In this document: positions 9,741 to 22,150 of the stretch, piece by piece
How positions within the stretch are numbered: position 1 is the first letter of the stretch
How the letters are laid out: every line of letters begins with the position of its first letter
Notes under the pieces: model-generated
What the model saw: the letters and a program-made list of their open reading frames with translations, nothing else
The model's database searches: none
Told to the model about the DNA's origin: nothing
Assembly: GCA_029582155.1 (NCBI GenBank)
Contig: CM055898.1
Location: forward strand, 25,397,339 to 25,461,338
Length of the DNA: 64,000 bases
Direction of reading: 5' to 3'
DNA from: Panopea generosa
Taxonomy: Eukaryota; Mollusca; Bivalvia; Adapedonta; Hiatellidae
Program-made: the position numbers and the translations under genes

Positions 9741-12173
9741 CTGTAAAGGATACAATAATACATATATGTGATAATAACAGGAAGATGGGTTTCTAGTACC
9801 ATCAAAGTTGTAAATAGAGACGCTAAATTATAGTGATTAAAATCACAATTGTTACACTCCAGAGCTTTTCGCGACCCTCACATTTGTGTTTTTGTCACAT
9901 TATCTATTCAAATGACCATTAAAATTCTCCAGTTTGCCTATACAGTCTCATCATATGGGGAGCAAGTGTCCCCAATTTCAAAGTGCGAAGGAAAACATTG
10001 AAAATCACAACCAAACCACACACATCGAAAATGATTGCTAATAAAGTTCAATTCAAAAAGGCATGTCAAAACGCAGGGATATATAGCAACCACAATATTA
10101 CAATAGATTAAAATACATTATTTGAACACAAATCGATAGAGATAGAAAAAAGCTTGGCTAGTGGGTCGTCCGCGGGGATTAGAAATAATGAAGCACACTC
10201 AAGATCACCAAAGCATGGGATATAGTATAAACAATTAAAACATTAGGTTTGTGTTAGAGAAGTATAAACAATGGTCGACAGCATCATCGAATGAAGTCGG
10301 TTAAAATTTGAAAACACAAAGAACAAATTTGGAATGAAAATCTCCAACTTAATTTGCACAATATTATGAAAACCTGCTCCAGCAAACGGCATATACAAGG
10401 CTAAGACCAGGACATAATGGAATAGTGACAATCGCTATTAAAGAATTAATAGCCAGGCTTTACTAAGTATCAATAGTCCTTTTTAATTTGACTGATATCG
10501 TTGTAGCGTTTGGGTTATTTTATTATTTTTTTTAGAAATATCAAAATGCAATGCCTACAATGTATATTCATAGATCTAGTTGTTACAAATACATGATAGA
10601 ATGAAATTTAAAAAAATCGTCCCTACCGCGTATGATTATGTTACTGATTATCAAGACTGCAGAGATTGATCAATATTAGCCAAGTTATTCCTTTGGCATA
10701 CAACCGGGTTAACAACCTAACCAAGAAACTAGTTATACGTAATGTTGTCAACCTGAAACTTCTAATCAAATATTCTTCATTGCGAACGATGCATGCAATA
10801 AATACGTAATCTCCCAGACAAACAACAATTAAAATTAGACACAATCAGCATCACCGAAAAAATCGCTACTATTCCCAGATAAACAAGAAATGCTTTTCAA
10901 TTAGTTACTAGATTCCACATTTGTTTCAGTGAACTATTTCTGATTATTTCACTTTAGAAAACAGCAATTGTATAATGGTAATTACACTGTTCGCAATAAT
11001 AAAACAAATAAAAGAATGATGGTTTCAGTGACATTTGCATTTAATTTTGCGCATGACCACTGGACCTGACATGGTGTGACCAAACCAATTCTGTGTCCAT
11101 GTAATAAATAAACATGACATTAAACAGAGACTAACAATTTTCCTTTTTCTTGCATAAATAACTACCAACATGTATGCTGTATGTCGGATGATTTTTTCCT
11201 GTGTGTTTTTCGAATCTCAGTGCACCATCCGGTTTCTAATGAGTTCCGGATGTGTTTCATTGCAAAACAACAATGTAAGTAAATGCCACTCTACATGCGC
11301 ATAATGTGTAGAGATCATTTAAGTGAAATGTTGTATCTCTAGCAGATCTAGAGTGGGGACATGACTACATTAGAAAATATTTTAACAAAGTATTTATATT
11401 CGTGGTTTTACTCAGATTCAGCCTAAAGTCTTCCTCCACCAATAAAACTGGATATGCCATTTTATAACCTGAAATGGCGTTAAACCACAATAAAAAAAAT
11501 ACGTGTATCCTCCTTCTTGCATTATACTGACAACGGGGCGACCAGACCTAGAACTATCATTTAAATGCTAAGTGCCAAGCTTTGGATCTTCTAGTACCAT
11601 TTTTTATAAGAATAGATAGAATTTGTTCTCATTGTCATCCGTGTTGCTAAAGGTTTTACTGTGACAATTTTACATGAAGTATTTCTTATTTAGGTGACTA
11701 AATGTACAATGCTTATGTAATGACTGTTATTAATGAAGACCTATTTGGCTCTAATTTATTTCACTTCCCTTTTTTTCACTTCCGCATTCCAAATTCCGCA
11801 TTTCGAATCTCGTAAATGGAAGTTATTATTATATATGAAATAATGTATAGGTTACGTTGTATTAAAGTTGTTTTAAGCTAGATGCACATACTAGTATGGT
11901 TTATGGTAATTTGAACGATACATATTTTATTCCGACATGCACATAAAATAATATGATGCAATTTGTAAACTTAATCGGGGGGGCCGTGAGAGGACTGCCC
12001 TTTTCAATTGTGTCACCACCAGTCTGCTTTTTTTGTTATGACCTGACTGCAAACATTTGTGATTTTGTTGACTAGAAGAGAAATGTATAAGTCTGAAGTT
12101 TTGTTCTAAAACATGATTAACATAATTTACTTACTTGCTTATAGTTACTATACACAACATAAAATAAGCGTAC
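9741..12173 (-). other. Intron between TM2 exons A and B
   Basis: About 2.4 kb between donor AGG|GTACGC and acceptor CTTTACAG. It contains a SINE 3' fragment (11396-11500), a short fragment of another dispersed repeat near 11517-11580, and otherwise unremarkable AT-rich sequence. No further exon seen. Confidence 0.6.
11396..11500 (+). mobile_element. SINE family-2 3' fragment
   Basis: It carries TTTTACTCAGATTCAG, CTTCCTCCACCAATAAAACT, GGATATGCCATTTTATAACC and GGCGTTAAACC then an A-rich end. These match the body and tail of the full copies at 13,509 and 46,243. The tRNA-like head is missing. Confidence 0.75.
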
Positions 12174-12476
12174 CCTGAGATAAAAATGGTGTGCTCCCAG
12201 GACCCCCAACACTAGCCAGAGAAGATATGCCTCTACCAATGACTTCTTCTCGTTGTTTATTCTAAATTCATTCCCTTGATGAACTGATGGATTCACCACT
12301 GGCTCCGGAACCCCGCCTGTACTTGCCAATACAGAGTTATAATTGTGTCTGGGATAAACAACGGGTATGCCCGAGCTCGCATCTTGGTGTGCCGTTGCTA
12401 CAGTAGGCTGTGTTGTGTGGGTAGAAGCTTGACAGTCAAGCGACCGCTCTCCGTATGTTTCTTTCTCCTTTGACAT
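12174..12476 (-). CDS. TM2-domain exon A (first coding exon)
   Basis: It begins at ATG (12476-12474) in the context AAAACGATGT, with A at -3, and gives 101 codons ending in phase 0 at AGG|GTACGC. Residues 1-78 are polar and low in hydrophobic residues, with no signal peptide. Residues 79-101 (SLVEAYLLWLVLGVLGAHHF then YLR) form TM2 helix 1 and the loop. A-B-C together give 666 nt, 221 residues and two TM2 domains; A-B-D-E would give 304 residues. An upstream in-frame GTG extends the frame but is not a likely eukaryotic start. The family (Pfam TM2) is usually single-copy per protein in animals. Cell location is probably an internal or plasma membrane. Function unknown. Confidence 0.83.
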
Positions 12477-12603
12477 CGTTTTATAAGATTTGACACTTAA
12501 AATCGGGATAAATGTCAACACAAAATTCACAAAGCTCCTTAGAGTTTAGCATGAAGTTTTCTGTATTGGATTAAGTTACTGGCTAACGCTGTACACTAAT
12601 AAA

Positions 12604-12611
12604 ATCTTATA
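12604..12611 (-). promoter_or_regulatory. Possible TATA box upstream of the TM2 gene
   Basis: TATAAGAT on the minus strand lies about 130 bp upstream of the exon A start codon. In an AT-rich genome this match is weak evidence. Confidence 0.2.
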
Positions 12612-12619
12612 TCGTGCGG

Positions 12620-13498
12620 AGTTACCAAGTTATTAAAAAATCCTACAAATTATATTCCCAAGATGTGCAACTATAGTGGCCGACCGCAAGCAACACGTAA
12701 CTGTGTCCACGGCATACGGTAACCAACGCATACTATCTCAAGTGTCATAGCTATGAATAAACTCATGCTCTTGGTCACATGATGAAAACCACATACATGT
12801 TGCATAATATATGTTTAAACGGCAGTTCAAATGAAAGGATAAATAAATGCCTCTTTTGAATGTATTGCTATGGCACGTGAATAGTGTATATTGTTCGGCT
12901 CTGGCTTGGCAACATACCCAGATCCAACATTCAAAGATAATTGTCCATGATTATGTAAACCTACTGATAACTCAGGCAAGAAAAAAACAAAACAAAAAAC
13001 AAAGCGTACTATAATGTCATTCTACAATAATTTAATGGGAGTAGAGCTAGATTAATTAGATTGACTTTTTTTGTATAAAAAAGTTGCTGTTACGGAGGGT
13101 TTAACATCGGTCCTTTCGTTTTCAAATCCAGTCTAGTAACCACTACGCTAATTCGCCAATTTGACCTTTTGAAGCAAAATGTTATTATATATAATCTATA
13201 ACCTACTTGTTTTTATGCGCCTTTGAGATGAACAGTGTTCGTCTTATGGACAATTTCATGTTCGTCTTAAGGGCATTCATACCTCACCACATATTTTACC
13301 TCTAATCTGTTTATTTTTGTAGCCATAAACAGTTGCAGAAACAACTACTGGTACCCCGCAATGCTTGCTTTCACAATATGAGTTCTTGGTTTTGTTATTT
13401 TTTTTAATTTCCGCCATTTTCTTATTGGTCACCGGTAGTGTTTACTAACGTTCAAAAAAGGTCGAAAGTGTATCCAGATTTTGTAGACGGGTTTCCAT
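12620..13498. other. Intergenic stretch with a tRNA-like remnant
   Basis: Mostly featureless. A minus-strand TGGCGAATTAGCGTAGTGGT block near 13,140-13,160 looks like the A-box of another tRNA-derived SINE, with no recognisable body. Confidence 0.35.
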
Positions 13499-13508
13499 CT
13501 GTGAAAAC

Positions 13509-13753
13509 CATTTTTTTTTTTTTTGGAATGGGGTTTAACGCCATTTTCAACACATTTCAGGTTATATATGGCATATCCAGTTTTACTGGTGGAAGAAGAC
13601 CTCAGACTGAGTAGAACCACCGTCCTTCCGCAAGTAACTGGAAACTTTCTCACATAAAGTTTTTGGAGCGAGCGGGACTCGAACCTACGACCATAGCGGT
13701 GAGAGGTAAGTGATCTTGAGACGGCGCCTTAGACCACTCGGCCACGGAGGACC
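13509..13753 (-). mobile_element. SINE family 2, full copy, minus orientation
   Basis: Read on the minus strand it has a tRNA-like head (GGCCGAGTGGTCTAAGGCGC and GGTCGTAGGTTCGAGTCCCG, pol III box A and box B). A ~150-bp body with CTGGATATGCCATATATAAC and a poly-A end follow. It is flanked by a 10-bp target duplication CTGTGAAAAC at 13499-13508 and 13754-13763. The good duplication and low decay suggest a young insertion. Confidence 0.9.
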
Positions 13754-13763
13754 CTGTGAAAAC

Positions 13764-14420
13764 TAATAACATATATCAGACAAGTAGTTATATAAATGGG
13801 ATAAACATATTTCCGTAAGACCTTTATCAGCAAAGTCCTTTACCTGCGCTCTGCCAATTGAAATGTCAAAGCCCCCGCTATTGCCGGTCAGGGGAGGGCA
13901 GTGTTAAAAACTGGTCGATTAAGAGTTGCAACAGGACACTAAATGAATGGAAGTGGTTAGATGAAAGGCAGCCTTTGACGCCGCGCTTTGCATGGTTCTG
14001 AAAATAGATACGTTGAAATTCAACTATAGAATACATTTTGGCTAAAGGAACTACACAATTAAAATGTGTAAGTACGAAGAAATGTAGGTTTTAATATTTC
14101 AGAATAATCAATTAATCAATCAATATTCTGCTTAAAGAGCAACAAAGCATTACTGTAATTGAATACAACCTACATACGGCTACAACACATGAGACACACG
14201 CTGAGACAGACAGACGGATGTGCAGACAGTAAGACAGACAAAAGGACAGACGGACCAATGTTTGGTTAACTTTCATTAATATAACGAAAATGAGGGGAGA
14301 CAGTTTCTAACAAAGAATCTAAAGGGGATTAAAATATTACGAGGCGGTCACATTTTTTACAAACGGAAATCACACCAAATTATGCCGGGGTTATTATCCT
14401 ATAGTGGTGGGAAACGGATT
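13764..14420. other. No recognised feature
   Basis: Contains a GACA-rich patch near 14,200-14,260. Nothing else supported. Confidence 0.5.
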
Positions 14421-14423
14421 TTT

Positions 14424-14658
14424 TCACTTAACTTTAGGCCCTCCTCCAAATTTGGTACTGTGTCGGACATACCAGTCATTGAGTCCTGCATATCGTTTTG
14501 ATTTATTTTTAATTGATGCGTCGATTCTTTGAAATTCTACTAATGACTGTTCAAAACCCACAAACCTGTCTTCCACGCGTCGTTGTGACCTTTTGATATC
14601 TAACATAATGTCCCTCATTGTATCTGGATGGTTACTCTGTTGAGAGGAAGTTGATTGA
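14424..14658 (-). CDS. Unrecognised small ORF or terminal exon
   Basis: The minus-strand frame runs from a possible acceptor (CTGCTCAG, exon start 14658) through SQSTSSQQSNHPDT, MRDIMLDIKRSQRRVEDRF, VGFEQSLVEFQRIDASIKN, KSKRYAGLNDWYVRHSTKF and GGGPKVK to TGA (14426-14424). It is hydrophilic and probably helical, with a basic C-terminus and no membrane segment. Its amino-acid use looks like real protein rather than repeat shadow. It could be a terminal exon of an undetected gene or an old retroelement ORF1 piece. I do not recognise it. Confidence 0.35.
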
Positions 14659-14704
14659 CTGAGCAGGATATATTAGTCAGGCGTCTGGTCGGTGTCATAA
14701 GTAA

Positions 14705-14996
14705 CAAGACAAAATAGCTAGAAAATATATACGCAGTCTTACAATATTATCAACACTGTAAGTTTCTTTATATTCTGCTAAATATCGACGTATTTCTATA
14801 ACCATTAAAAAGAATAAAACCAATATACGTATGTAAATAGGCATTCATTTAAAACGGAAACTTTATAGATATCTAGAAGATGTGCTTCAACACAAATAGG
14901 CTTACTTTATCAATCTAAAGTGTGCTACGGTAATAATTTAATTTCTTATTCAATCTTTTACTATATATAACTCAGGAGTCTAATGAGCGTCTATTA
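14705..14996. repeat. 290-bp direct repeat, copy 1
   Basis: It begins CAAGACAAAATAGCTAGAAA and ends TAATGAGCGTCTATTA. It is very similar to 15389-15678, offset about 684 bp. The ends are not TG...CA, so an LTR origin is not supported; a local duplication is likelier. Confidence 0.88.
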
Positions 14997-15388
14997 TTAT
15001 TATCAACTTTATATCCTTCAAGTTAATGAAGAGTGTACAAATACATATATATTAAACAGTGAACAAAATTAATCAACATTGAAATATGAGTAAAATACAA
15101 CATTTCGATATACACTCTTTTTTTCTGTGCGTCAGTAGTCGAATTTTATATATGCATACATTAACACGTATATAATACGCATCTTATCATCAATATCACA
15201 TAAATATTGTTATGCTTTATATATCGGTTACTCGGGTTACACCAGCGAATTGCTTCTGTTTTGTTGACACTCATTTTTATGTCCGTTTTATATTTATAAG
15301 TGCACCCATATCTCACTTAGTTAATTAAATCAACAAAACGTGTATTGTATGAGGCGTATAACTTTTTTATGTATAATCCATTTACCGT

Positions 15389-15678
15389 CAAGACAAAATA
15401 GCTAGAAAATATATACGCAGTCTTACAATATTATCAACACTGTAAGTTTCTTTATATTCTGCTTAATATCGACGTATTTCTATAACCGTTAAAAAGAATA
15501 AAACCAATATACGTATGTGAATAGGCATTCATTTAAAACGGAAACTTTATAAATATCTAGAAGATGTGCTTCAACACACATAGGCTTACTTTATCAATCT
15601 AAAGTGTGCTATGTTAGAAATAATTTCTTAATAAATCTTTTACTATATATAATCCAGGAGTCTAATGAGCGTCTATTA
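15389..15678. repeat. 290-bp direct repeat, copy 2
   Basis: Partner of 14705-14996, differing by scattered substitutions and small indels. The ~390 bp between the copies is not repeated after this copy, so this is not a simple two-unit tandem array. Confidence 0.88.
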
Positions 15679-15810
15679 GACTCATTTAAACTTGGGGAAT
15701 ATCATTTTGCACAGAAATATTTTTATTTTTTTATTTCTGAGATGAATCTATAGTAGCTACAATAGCTAGAAAACGAGATCTTGCGTGAATATGCGAGCGT
15801 TCATATCATC

Positions 15811-16011
15811 TCAGATGCTTTTTCTTTGTTGTTGTAATTCTAAGGTTTTAAGTCCCTCCGCCAAGTGAGTTGCTATTTTTTCTCTACATATGTCCTTATG
15901 TACAAGAAAGGTCACGCATGTTCCACGAGGTAACCAATGATCGTACAGATAACTAAATCCCGAAGGACGTGAATATGTCCTTACGTCTAAAGAGTGGTTT
16001 CCTGGTCTCAT
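15811..16011 (-). CDS. Unrecognised small ORF
   Basis: An ATG-started 66-residue frame on the minus strand (context GCGAGAATGA): MRPGNHSLDVRTYSRPSGF, SYLYDHWLPRGTCVTFLVH, KDICREKIATHLAEGLKTL, ELQQQRKSI, stop TGA. It has mixed charge with a helical, Gln-rich end. A shorter frame (MTAGRWYP...) ends just upstream. It may be an exon of the same unidentified unit as 14424-14658. I cannot name a family. Confidence 0.3.
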   Translation of the reverse strand: MRPGNHSLDVRTYSRPSGFSYLYDHWLPRGTCVTFLVHKDICREKIATHLAEGLKTLELQQQRKSI

Positions 16012-16920
16012 TCTCGCCTATTCAAATTTCGAAAGGATCACGACTACGACGGGGTACCAGCGTCCGGCGGTCATTTTAATTTTCAAGAAAGCGTCACAAA
16101 AACTCAAAGACCTATGGTGAGTACTAGATCATTTACGTGTACTTCTCCACCTTTGTGAATAATGTAGCACAATCATAGGATACAGCAGTAATAACATTTA
16201 TCTTGTAAAAATCCTGTTTTGTGTACATTTTGATGCAGATCTATGCATTCACGTGACAGGTCAAAAATAAATAAAGGCACATATCCCGCCACTACAGGCC
16301 GCCATTTTTATAGTGCCAACTCTATAGGTTTCCACTGGAATTATTTTACCAAGAGACTCGAAGCTTTAATAAAATACTATTTTAATCTTTCATTAAAGTT
16401 TCCTTTTTTTATTCATCCATTCATTTAATGTTTTTTTTTATTTCATTAACGACTTGTACATAGATGGTAGCATTCTTTCTTCTCTTTAGTATTACTTCCA
16501 ATTTTACCTTTGTCACCAAATGAATTGTAACCGGTTTTCATATACCTCCACCATTAACTCTCATATTGTATTAAAATCCACTTTATTTCTACTGTAAAAC
16601 ATTTGTGTCCATTTAGATTTAGAAACCCCCCCCCCCCCCCCCCCCACACACACACACAATTGAAATCCTGGATCTGACCCTGGTATAGTGATTCACCTGA
16701 GTACAGACCTGTGCATGAGGTGCATGCTTTTTAAGAAGAATGTTGCTTGTGTTCTGGCTAGTTGGTTGTGATACATGTCAAGTGGATAGTTGACAATACA
16801 TGAATATATAAGTGACTGTGTTGACTTTCATTGGATTGAATTTCACAGAAAATAAATTGCAGAGTTCATTTGGAATTAAAATGGAGTGTATGTATTTGTC
16901 AGTTTGATTGTAATATGAAT
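16012..16920. other. Unannotated stretch with a poly-C tract
   Basis: A C-homopolymer of about 20 bases followed by CA repeats lies at 16,626-16,660. The remainder is AT-rich and featureless. Confidence 0.5.
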
Positions 16921-16924
16921 GTAC

Positions 16925-19900
16925 CAAAATTTAACTAGCATATATATTTCACAATTTACTGTGCACCCTACATAATGTATTACAATATACTGTGCACCCT
17001 ACATGAATGTATTTCAATTGACTGTACACACTACATAAATGTATCACACTATACTGTGCAACCTATATTAATGTATCACAATTTACTGTGCACACTACAT
17101 CAATGTATCACAATTTAATGTGTACACTATATAAATGTATCACAATTTAATGTGCACACTATATAAATGTATCACAATTTACTGTGCACACTACATGAAT
17201 GTATCACAATATACTGCGCACACTACATAAATGTATCACAATATACTGTGCACCCTACATAAATGAATCACAATTTACTGTGCATCTAACATAAATGTAT
17301 CACAATTGTACCCAACATACTTATTACACACATCCTACATAAATGTATCACAATTTACTATGCACACTACCTGAATGTATCACAATTTACTGTGCACCCT
17401 TCATAAAAGAATCACAATTTACTGTGCACCCTACATAAATGTATCCCAATTTACTGTGCGCCCTACATAAATGTATCACAATTGTACCCAACATACTTAT
17501 TACACAATTTACTCTGCATCCTACATAAATGTATCCCAATTTACTGTGCACTCTACATGAATGCATCACAAAAATACCCAACATACTTATTTCACAATTT
17601 ACTCTGCATCCTACATCTATGTATCTCAATTTACTGTGAACACTACATGAACGTATCACAAAAGTATCCAACATACTTATTTCTTCACAATTTATTGTGC
17701 ACCTTACATATTAAAATGTATCACAATTGTACCCAGCATACTTATTTCCCGATTTACTGTGTATCCTACATAAATGAATCACAATTGTACCCAACATACT
17801 TATTTCACATTTTACTGTGCACCTACATAAATGTATCACAATTTTACCCAACATACTTATTTCACAATTAACTGTGCACCCTACATAAATGAATCACAAT
17901 TGTACCCAACTTACTTATTTCACAATTTACTGTGCACCCTATATAACTGTATCACAATTGTACCCAACATACTTATTTCACATTTTACTGTGCACCTACA
18001 TAAATGTATCACAATTTTACCCAACATACTTATTTCACAATTTAATGTGCACCTGCATAAATGAATCACAATTGTACCCAACTTACTTATTTCACAATTT
18101 ACTGTGCACCCTATATAAATGTATCACAATTGTACCCAATATACTTATTTCACAATTTACTGTGCATCCTACATAAATGAATCACAATTGTACCCAACAT
18201 ACTTATTTCACAATTTACTGTGTATCCTACATAAATGAATCACAATTGTACCCAACATACTTATTTCACATTTTACTGTGCACCTACATAAATGTATCAC
18301 AATTTTACCCAACATACTTATTTCACAATTTACTGTGCACCTACATAAATGAATCACAATTGTTCCCAACTTACTTACTTCACAATTTACTGTGCACCCT
18401 ATATAAATGTATCACAATTGTACCCAACATACTTATTTCACAATTTACTGTGCATCCTACATGAATGAATCACAATTGTACCCAACATACTTATTTCACA
18501 ATTTACTGTGTGTCCTACATAAATGAATCACAATTGTACTCAACCCACTTATTTCACATTTTACTGTGCACCTACATAAATGTATCACAAGTTTACCCAA
18601 CATACTTATTTCACAATTTACTGTGCACCTACATAAATGTATCACAATTTTACCCAACATACTTATTTCACAATTTACTGTGCATCTACATAAATGAATC
18701 ACAATTGTTCCCAACTTACTTATTTCACAATTTACTGTGCACCCTATATAAATGTATCAATAGTACCCAACATACATATTTCACAATGTTACTGTGCATC
18801 CTACATAAATGTATCACAATTGTACCCAACTTACTTATTTCACAATTTACTGTGCACCCTACATAAATGTATCACAATTATACCCAACATATTTATTTCA
18901 CAAATTACTGTGCAACATACATAAATGTATCACAATTGTATCCAACATACTTATTTTAAAGTTAACTGTGCATCCTACATAAATGTATCACAGTTGCACC
19001 CAACATACTTATTTCACAGTTTACTGTGCACCCTACATAAATGTATCACAATTATACCCAACATATTTATTTCACAAATTACTGTGCAACATACATAAAT
19101 GTATCACAATTGTATCCAACATACTTATTTTACAGTTAACTGTGCATCCTACATAAATGTATCACAATTGCACCCAACATACTTATTTCACAGTTTACTG
19201 TGCACCCAACATAAATGTATCACAATTATACCCAACATATTTATTTCACAATTTACTGTGCATCATACATAAATGTATCACAATTGTATCCAACATACTT
19301 ATTTTACAGTTTACTGTGCATCCTACATAAATGTATCACAATTGTACCCAACATACATATTTCACAATATTACTGTGCATCCTCCATAAATAAAATACAA
19401 TTGTACAGAACAGACTTATTTCACAATTAACTGTGCACCATACATAAATTTATCACAATTATACCCAACATACTTATTTCACAATTTACTGTGCACCCTA
19501 CATAAAGGTATCACAGTACTACGTATCATACTTATTTCACAATTTCATTTGCACACTACATAAATGTATCATAATTGTACCGAACATACTTATTTCGCAA
19601 TTTACTGTGCAACATACATAAATTTATCACAATTACACCGAATATACTTTTTATTTCGCGATTCACTGTGCATCTTATATAAATGTATCACAATTTTACC
19701 CAAGATCTATATTTCACAATTCATTGTGTACCCTACATCAATGTATCACAGTTGTACCCAACATACTTATTTCACAATTAACTGTGCACCTTACATAAAT
19801 GTATCACAATTGTACCTAACAGACTTATTTTACAATTTACTGTGCATTCTACATAAATGTAACACAATTGAATTTAACATATATATTTCACAATTTACTG

Positions 19901-20411
19901 TACACCTTACATAAATGTAGTACAAGTTAATCCAACATACTTATTTCATAATTTACTGTGCACCCTACATAAATGTATCACAATTGTACCCAGCATACTT
20001 ATTTCACAATTTACTGTGCACCCTACACAAATGTATCACAGTTGTACCCAGCATACTTATTTGACAATTTACTGTGCATCCTACATAAATGTAACAAAAT
20101 TTACTGTGCACACTACATAAATGTATCACAAGTTACTGTGTACTCTATGAATGACAAGCCTTCAAACTTTGATAATTAATTATTGAATAAAGTACAAAAA
20201 TCAATGATGGGATTACACCTATATAAATGTATCACAATTTACTGTGCACACTACATATTAAATATATCATAATTTACTGTGCATCCTACATAGCTGTATC
20301 CCAATTTTATGTGCACCCTACAAAAATATATCCCTATTTACTGTGCACACTAAATAAATGTATCACAATTTACTGTGCACATTACAAATATGTATGCCAA
20401 TTTACTGTGCA
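16925..20411. repeat. Large satellite array, 32-bp and 58-bp units (part 1)
   Basis: The basic unit is 32 bp (TCACAATTTACTGTGCACCC then TACATAAATGTA). Between about 17,290 and 20,090 most units are expanded to about 58 bp by a 26-bp insert (TTGTACCCAACATACTTATT then TCACAA). Flanking zones have the short unit only. Many stop-free frames cover the array but follow the repeat period and are not genes. Confidence 0.95.
17889..18752. repeat. 288-bp higher-order repeat, about three copies
   Basis: Within the satellite, blocks starting at 17,889, 18,177 and 18,465 are each 288 bp (about five 58-bp units). They share the same order of unit variants, including a variant that lost one C (TGCACCTACAT). 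A second, 174-bp (three-unit) higher-order repeat is visible at 18,891 and 19,065. Confidence 0.8.
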
Positions 20412-20632
20412 CACTAGTTTAAACTTCTTCATTTTACTTCGATTGTGAAACAAGTTCTTTCAACTTAGGCAAATCACGCTCGAAGTCTTCCTGGTTAGAA
20501 TAAATACTAAGCATATGTGGAAAAGTAAAATGCTGAAGAACACCACACATAGCCGTTGCGGAGGATGAAACCTACGACCCTCCGATCATGGGTTATGTGC
20601 TCTACCACTGGACCACACGCTCTGCATAATAG
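20412..20632 (-). mobile_element. SINE family 3 inside the satellite, minus orientation
   Basis: On the minus strand: a tRNA-like head (GTGGTCCAGTGGTAGAGCAC, then GGGTCGTAGGTTTCATCCTC), a body with GGAAGACTTCGAGCGTGATT and a GAAGTAAAATGAAGAAG tail. It matches the plus-strand copies at 25,613 and 55,663. Confidence 0.85.
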
Positions 20633-21017
20633 CTGTATCCCAATTAAATGTGCACCCTACATAAATGTATCCTAATTTACAATGCATTCTACAAACATGT
20701 ATCCAAATTAACTGTGCATCCTACATAAATATATCCCAATTTACTGTGAAAACTTCATAAATGTATCACAATTTACTGTGCATCCTACATAAATGTATCA
20801 CAATTTACTGTGCATCCTACTTAAATGTATCACAATTTACTGTGCTCACTATATAAATGTATCACAATTTACTGTTCACACTACATACATGTATCATAAT
20901 CAACTGTGCACCCTACATACATATATCATAATTAAGTGTGTGCACTACCTAAATGTATAGAATTTTACTGTGCACACTAAAAAGCTGCATCCCAATTTAG
21001 TTTATACAAATTTTTAG
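20633..21017. repeat. Satellite array (part 2)
   Basis: Continues the 32-bp units between the two SINE insertions, with more divergence than the core. Confidence 0.9.
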
Positions 21018-21210
21018 TTTATACTAATTTATTTTATCTCGATTGCGATGAAAGCTCAGAGCTTATATGAAACGCTCTTGGGTCCCCTTCCTGGGTAGGA
21101 CCAGTACAGAGTGTTGTTTTATGAGAGGCACCGGGTCTACCGGGGGATCGAACCTGTAACCTCTTGCGTAAGCGGCCAACACTCTATCCATTAGGCTACC
21201 ACCCCGCTTA
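21018..21210 (-). mobile_element. SINE family 4 inside the satellite, minus orientation
   Basis: The minus-strand head GGGTGGTAGCCTAATGGATA and GGTTACAGGTTCGATCCCCC is followed by CAACACTCTGTACTGGTCCT and an AAGCTCTGAGCTTTCATCGC end. It is related to 50,398-50,590. Strong head conservation suggests moderate age. Confidence 0.85.
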
Positions 21211-22150
21211 AATACCCCGCATCCCAATTTAATGTGCACCCTACATAAAGATATCCCAATTTACTGTGCACACTTCATAAATGTATCCCAATTTACTGTG
21301 CACCCTACATAAATGTATCCCAATTTACTGTGTACACTACATAAATGTATCACAATTTACTATGTACACTTCATAAATGTATCCCAATTTACTGTGCACC
21401 CTACATAAATGTATCCCAATTTACTGTGTACACTACATAAATGTATCACAATTTACTATGTACACTTCATACATGTATCCCAATTTACTAAGCACACTAC
21501 ATAGATGAATCCCAATTTAATGTGCACCCTACATACATGTAGTCCAATTTACTATGCACACCACATAAATTTTATCCCATTTTACTGTGAACCCTACATA
21601 AATGTATCCCAGTTTACATTGCATCCTACACAAATGTAACACAATTTACTGTGTATACTACACAAATGTATCATAATCTATTGTGCACATTACTTAAATG
21701 TATCACAATTTACTGTGCACCCTACATAAATGTATCACAATTTACTGTGCATTCTACCTAAATGTATCACAATTTACTGTGCACCCTACATAAATGTATC
21801 ACAATTTACTATGTATTCTACCTAAATGTATCACAATTTATTGTGCACTCTACATAAATGTATCACACTTTACTGTGCACCCTACATAAATGTATCACAA
21901 TTTACTGTGCACACTACATAAATGTATCCCAATTTACTGTGCATTCTACTTAAATGTATCACAATTTACTGTGCACCCTACATAAATGTATCACATAAAT
22001 GTATCACAATTTACTGTGCACACTACATAGATGTATCCCAATTTACTGTGCATTCTACCTTAATGTATCACAATTTACTGTGCACACTACATAACTGTAT
22101 CACAGTACACTGTGCATCCTACATACATGTAATTGTATCACAATTTAGCT
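21211..22150. repeat. Satellite array (part 3)
   Basis: 32-bp units with alternating TCACAA and TCCCAA variants up to about 22,150. A nearly identical ~121-bp block is repeated around 21,275-21,400 and 21,395-21,480. Confidence 0.92.

Noticed and set aside
14705..15678. LTR pair of a very small retrotransposon
   Set aside because: The 290-bp repeats lack TG...CA ends and I see no PBS or PPT between them; treated as a local duplication.
17387..19914. Series of 70-130 residue ORFs
   Set aside because: All follow the period of the 58-bp satellite; three are exactly 288 bp apart, matching the higher-order repeat.
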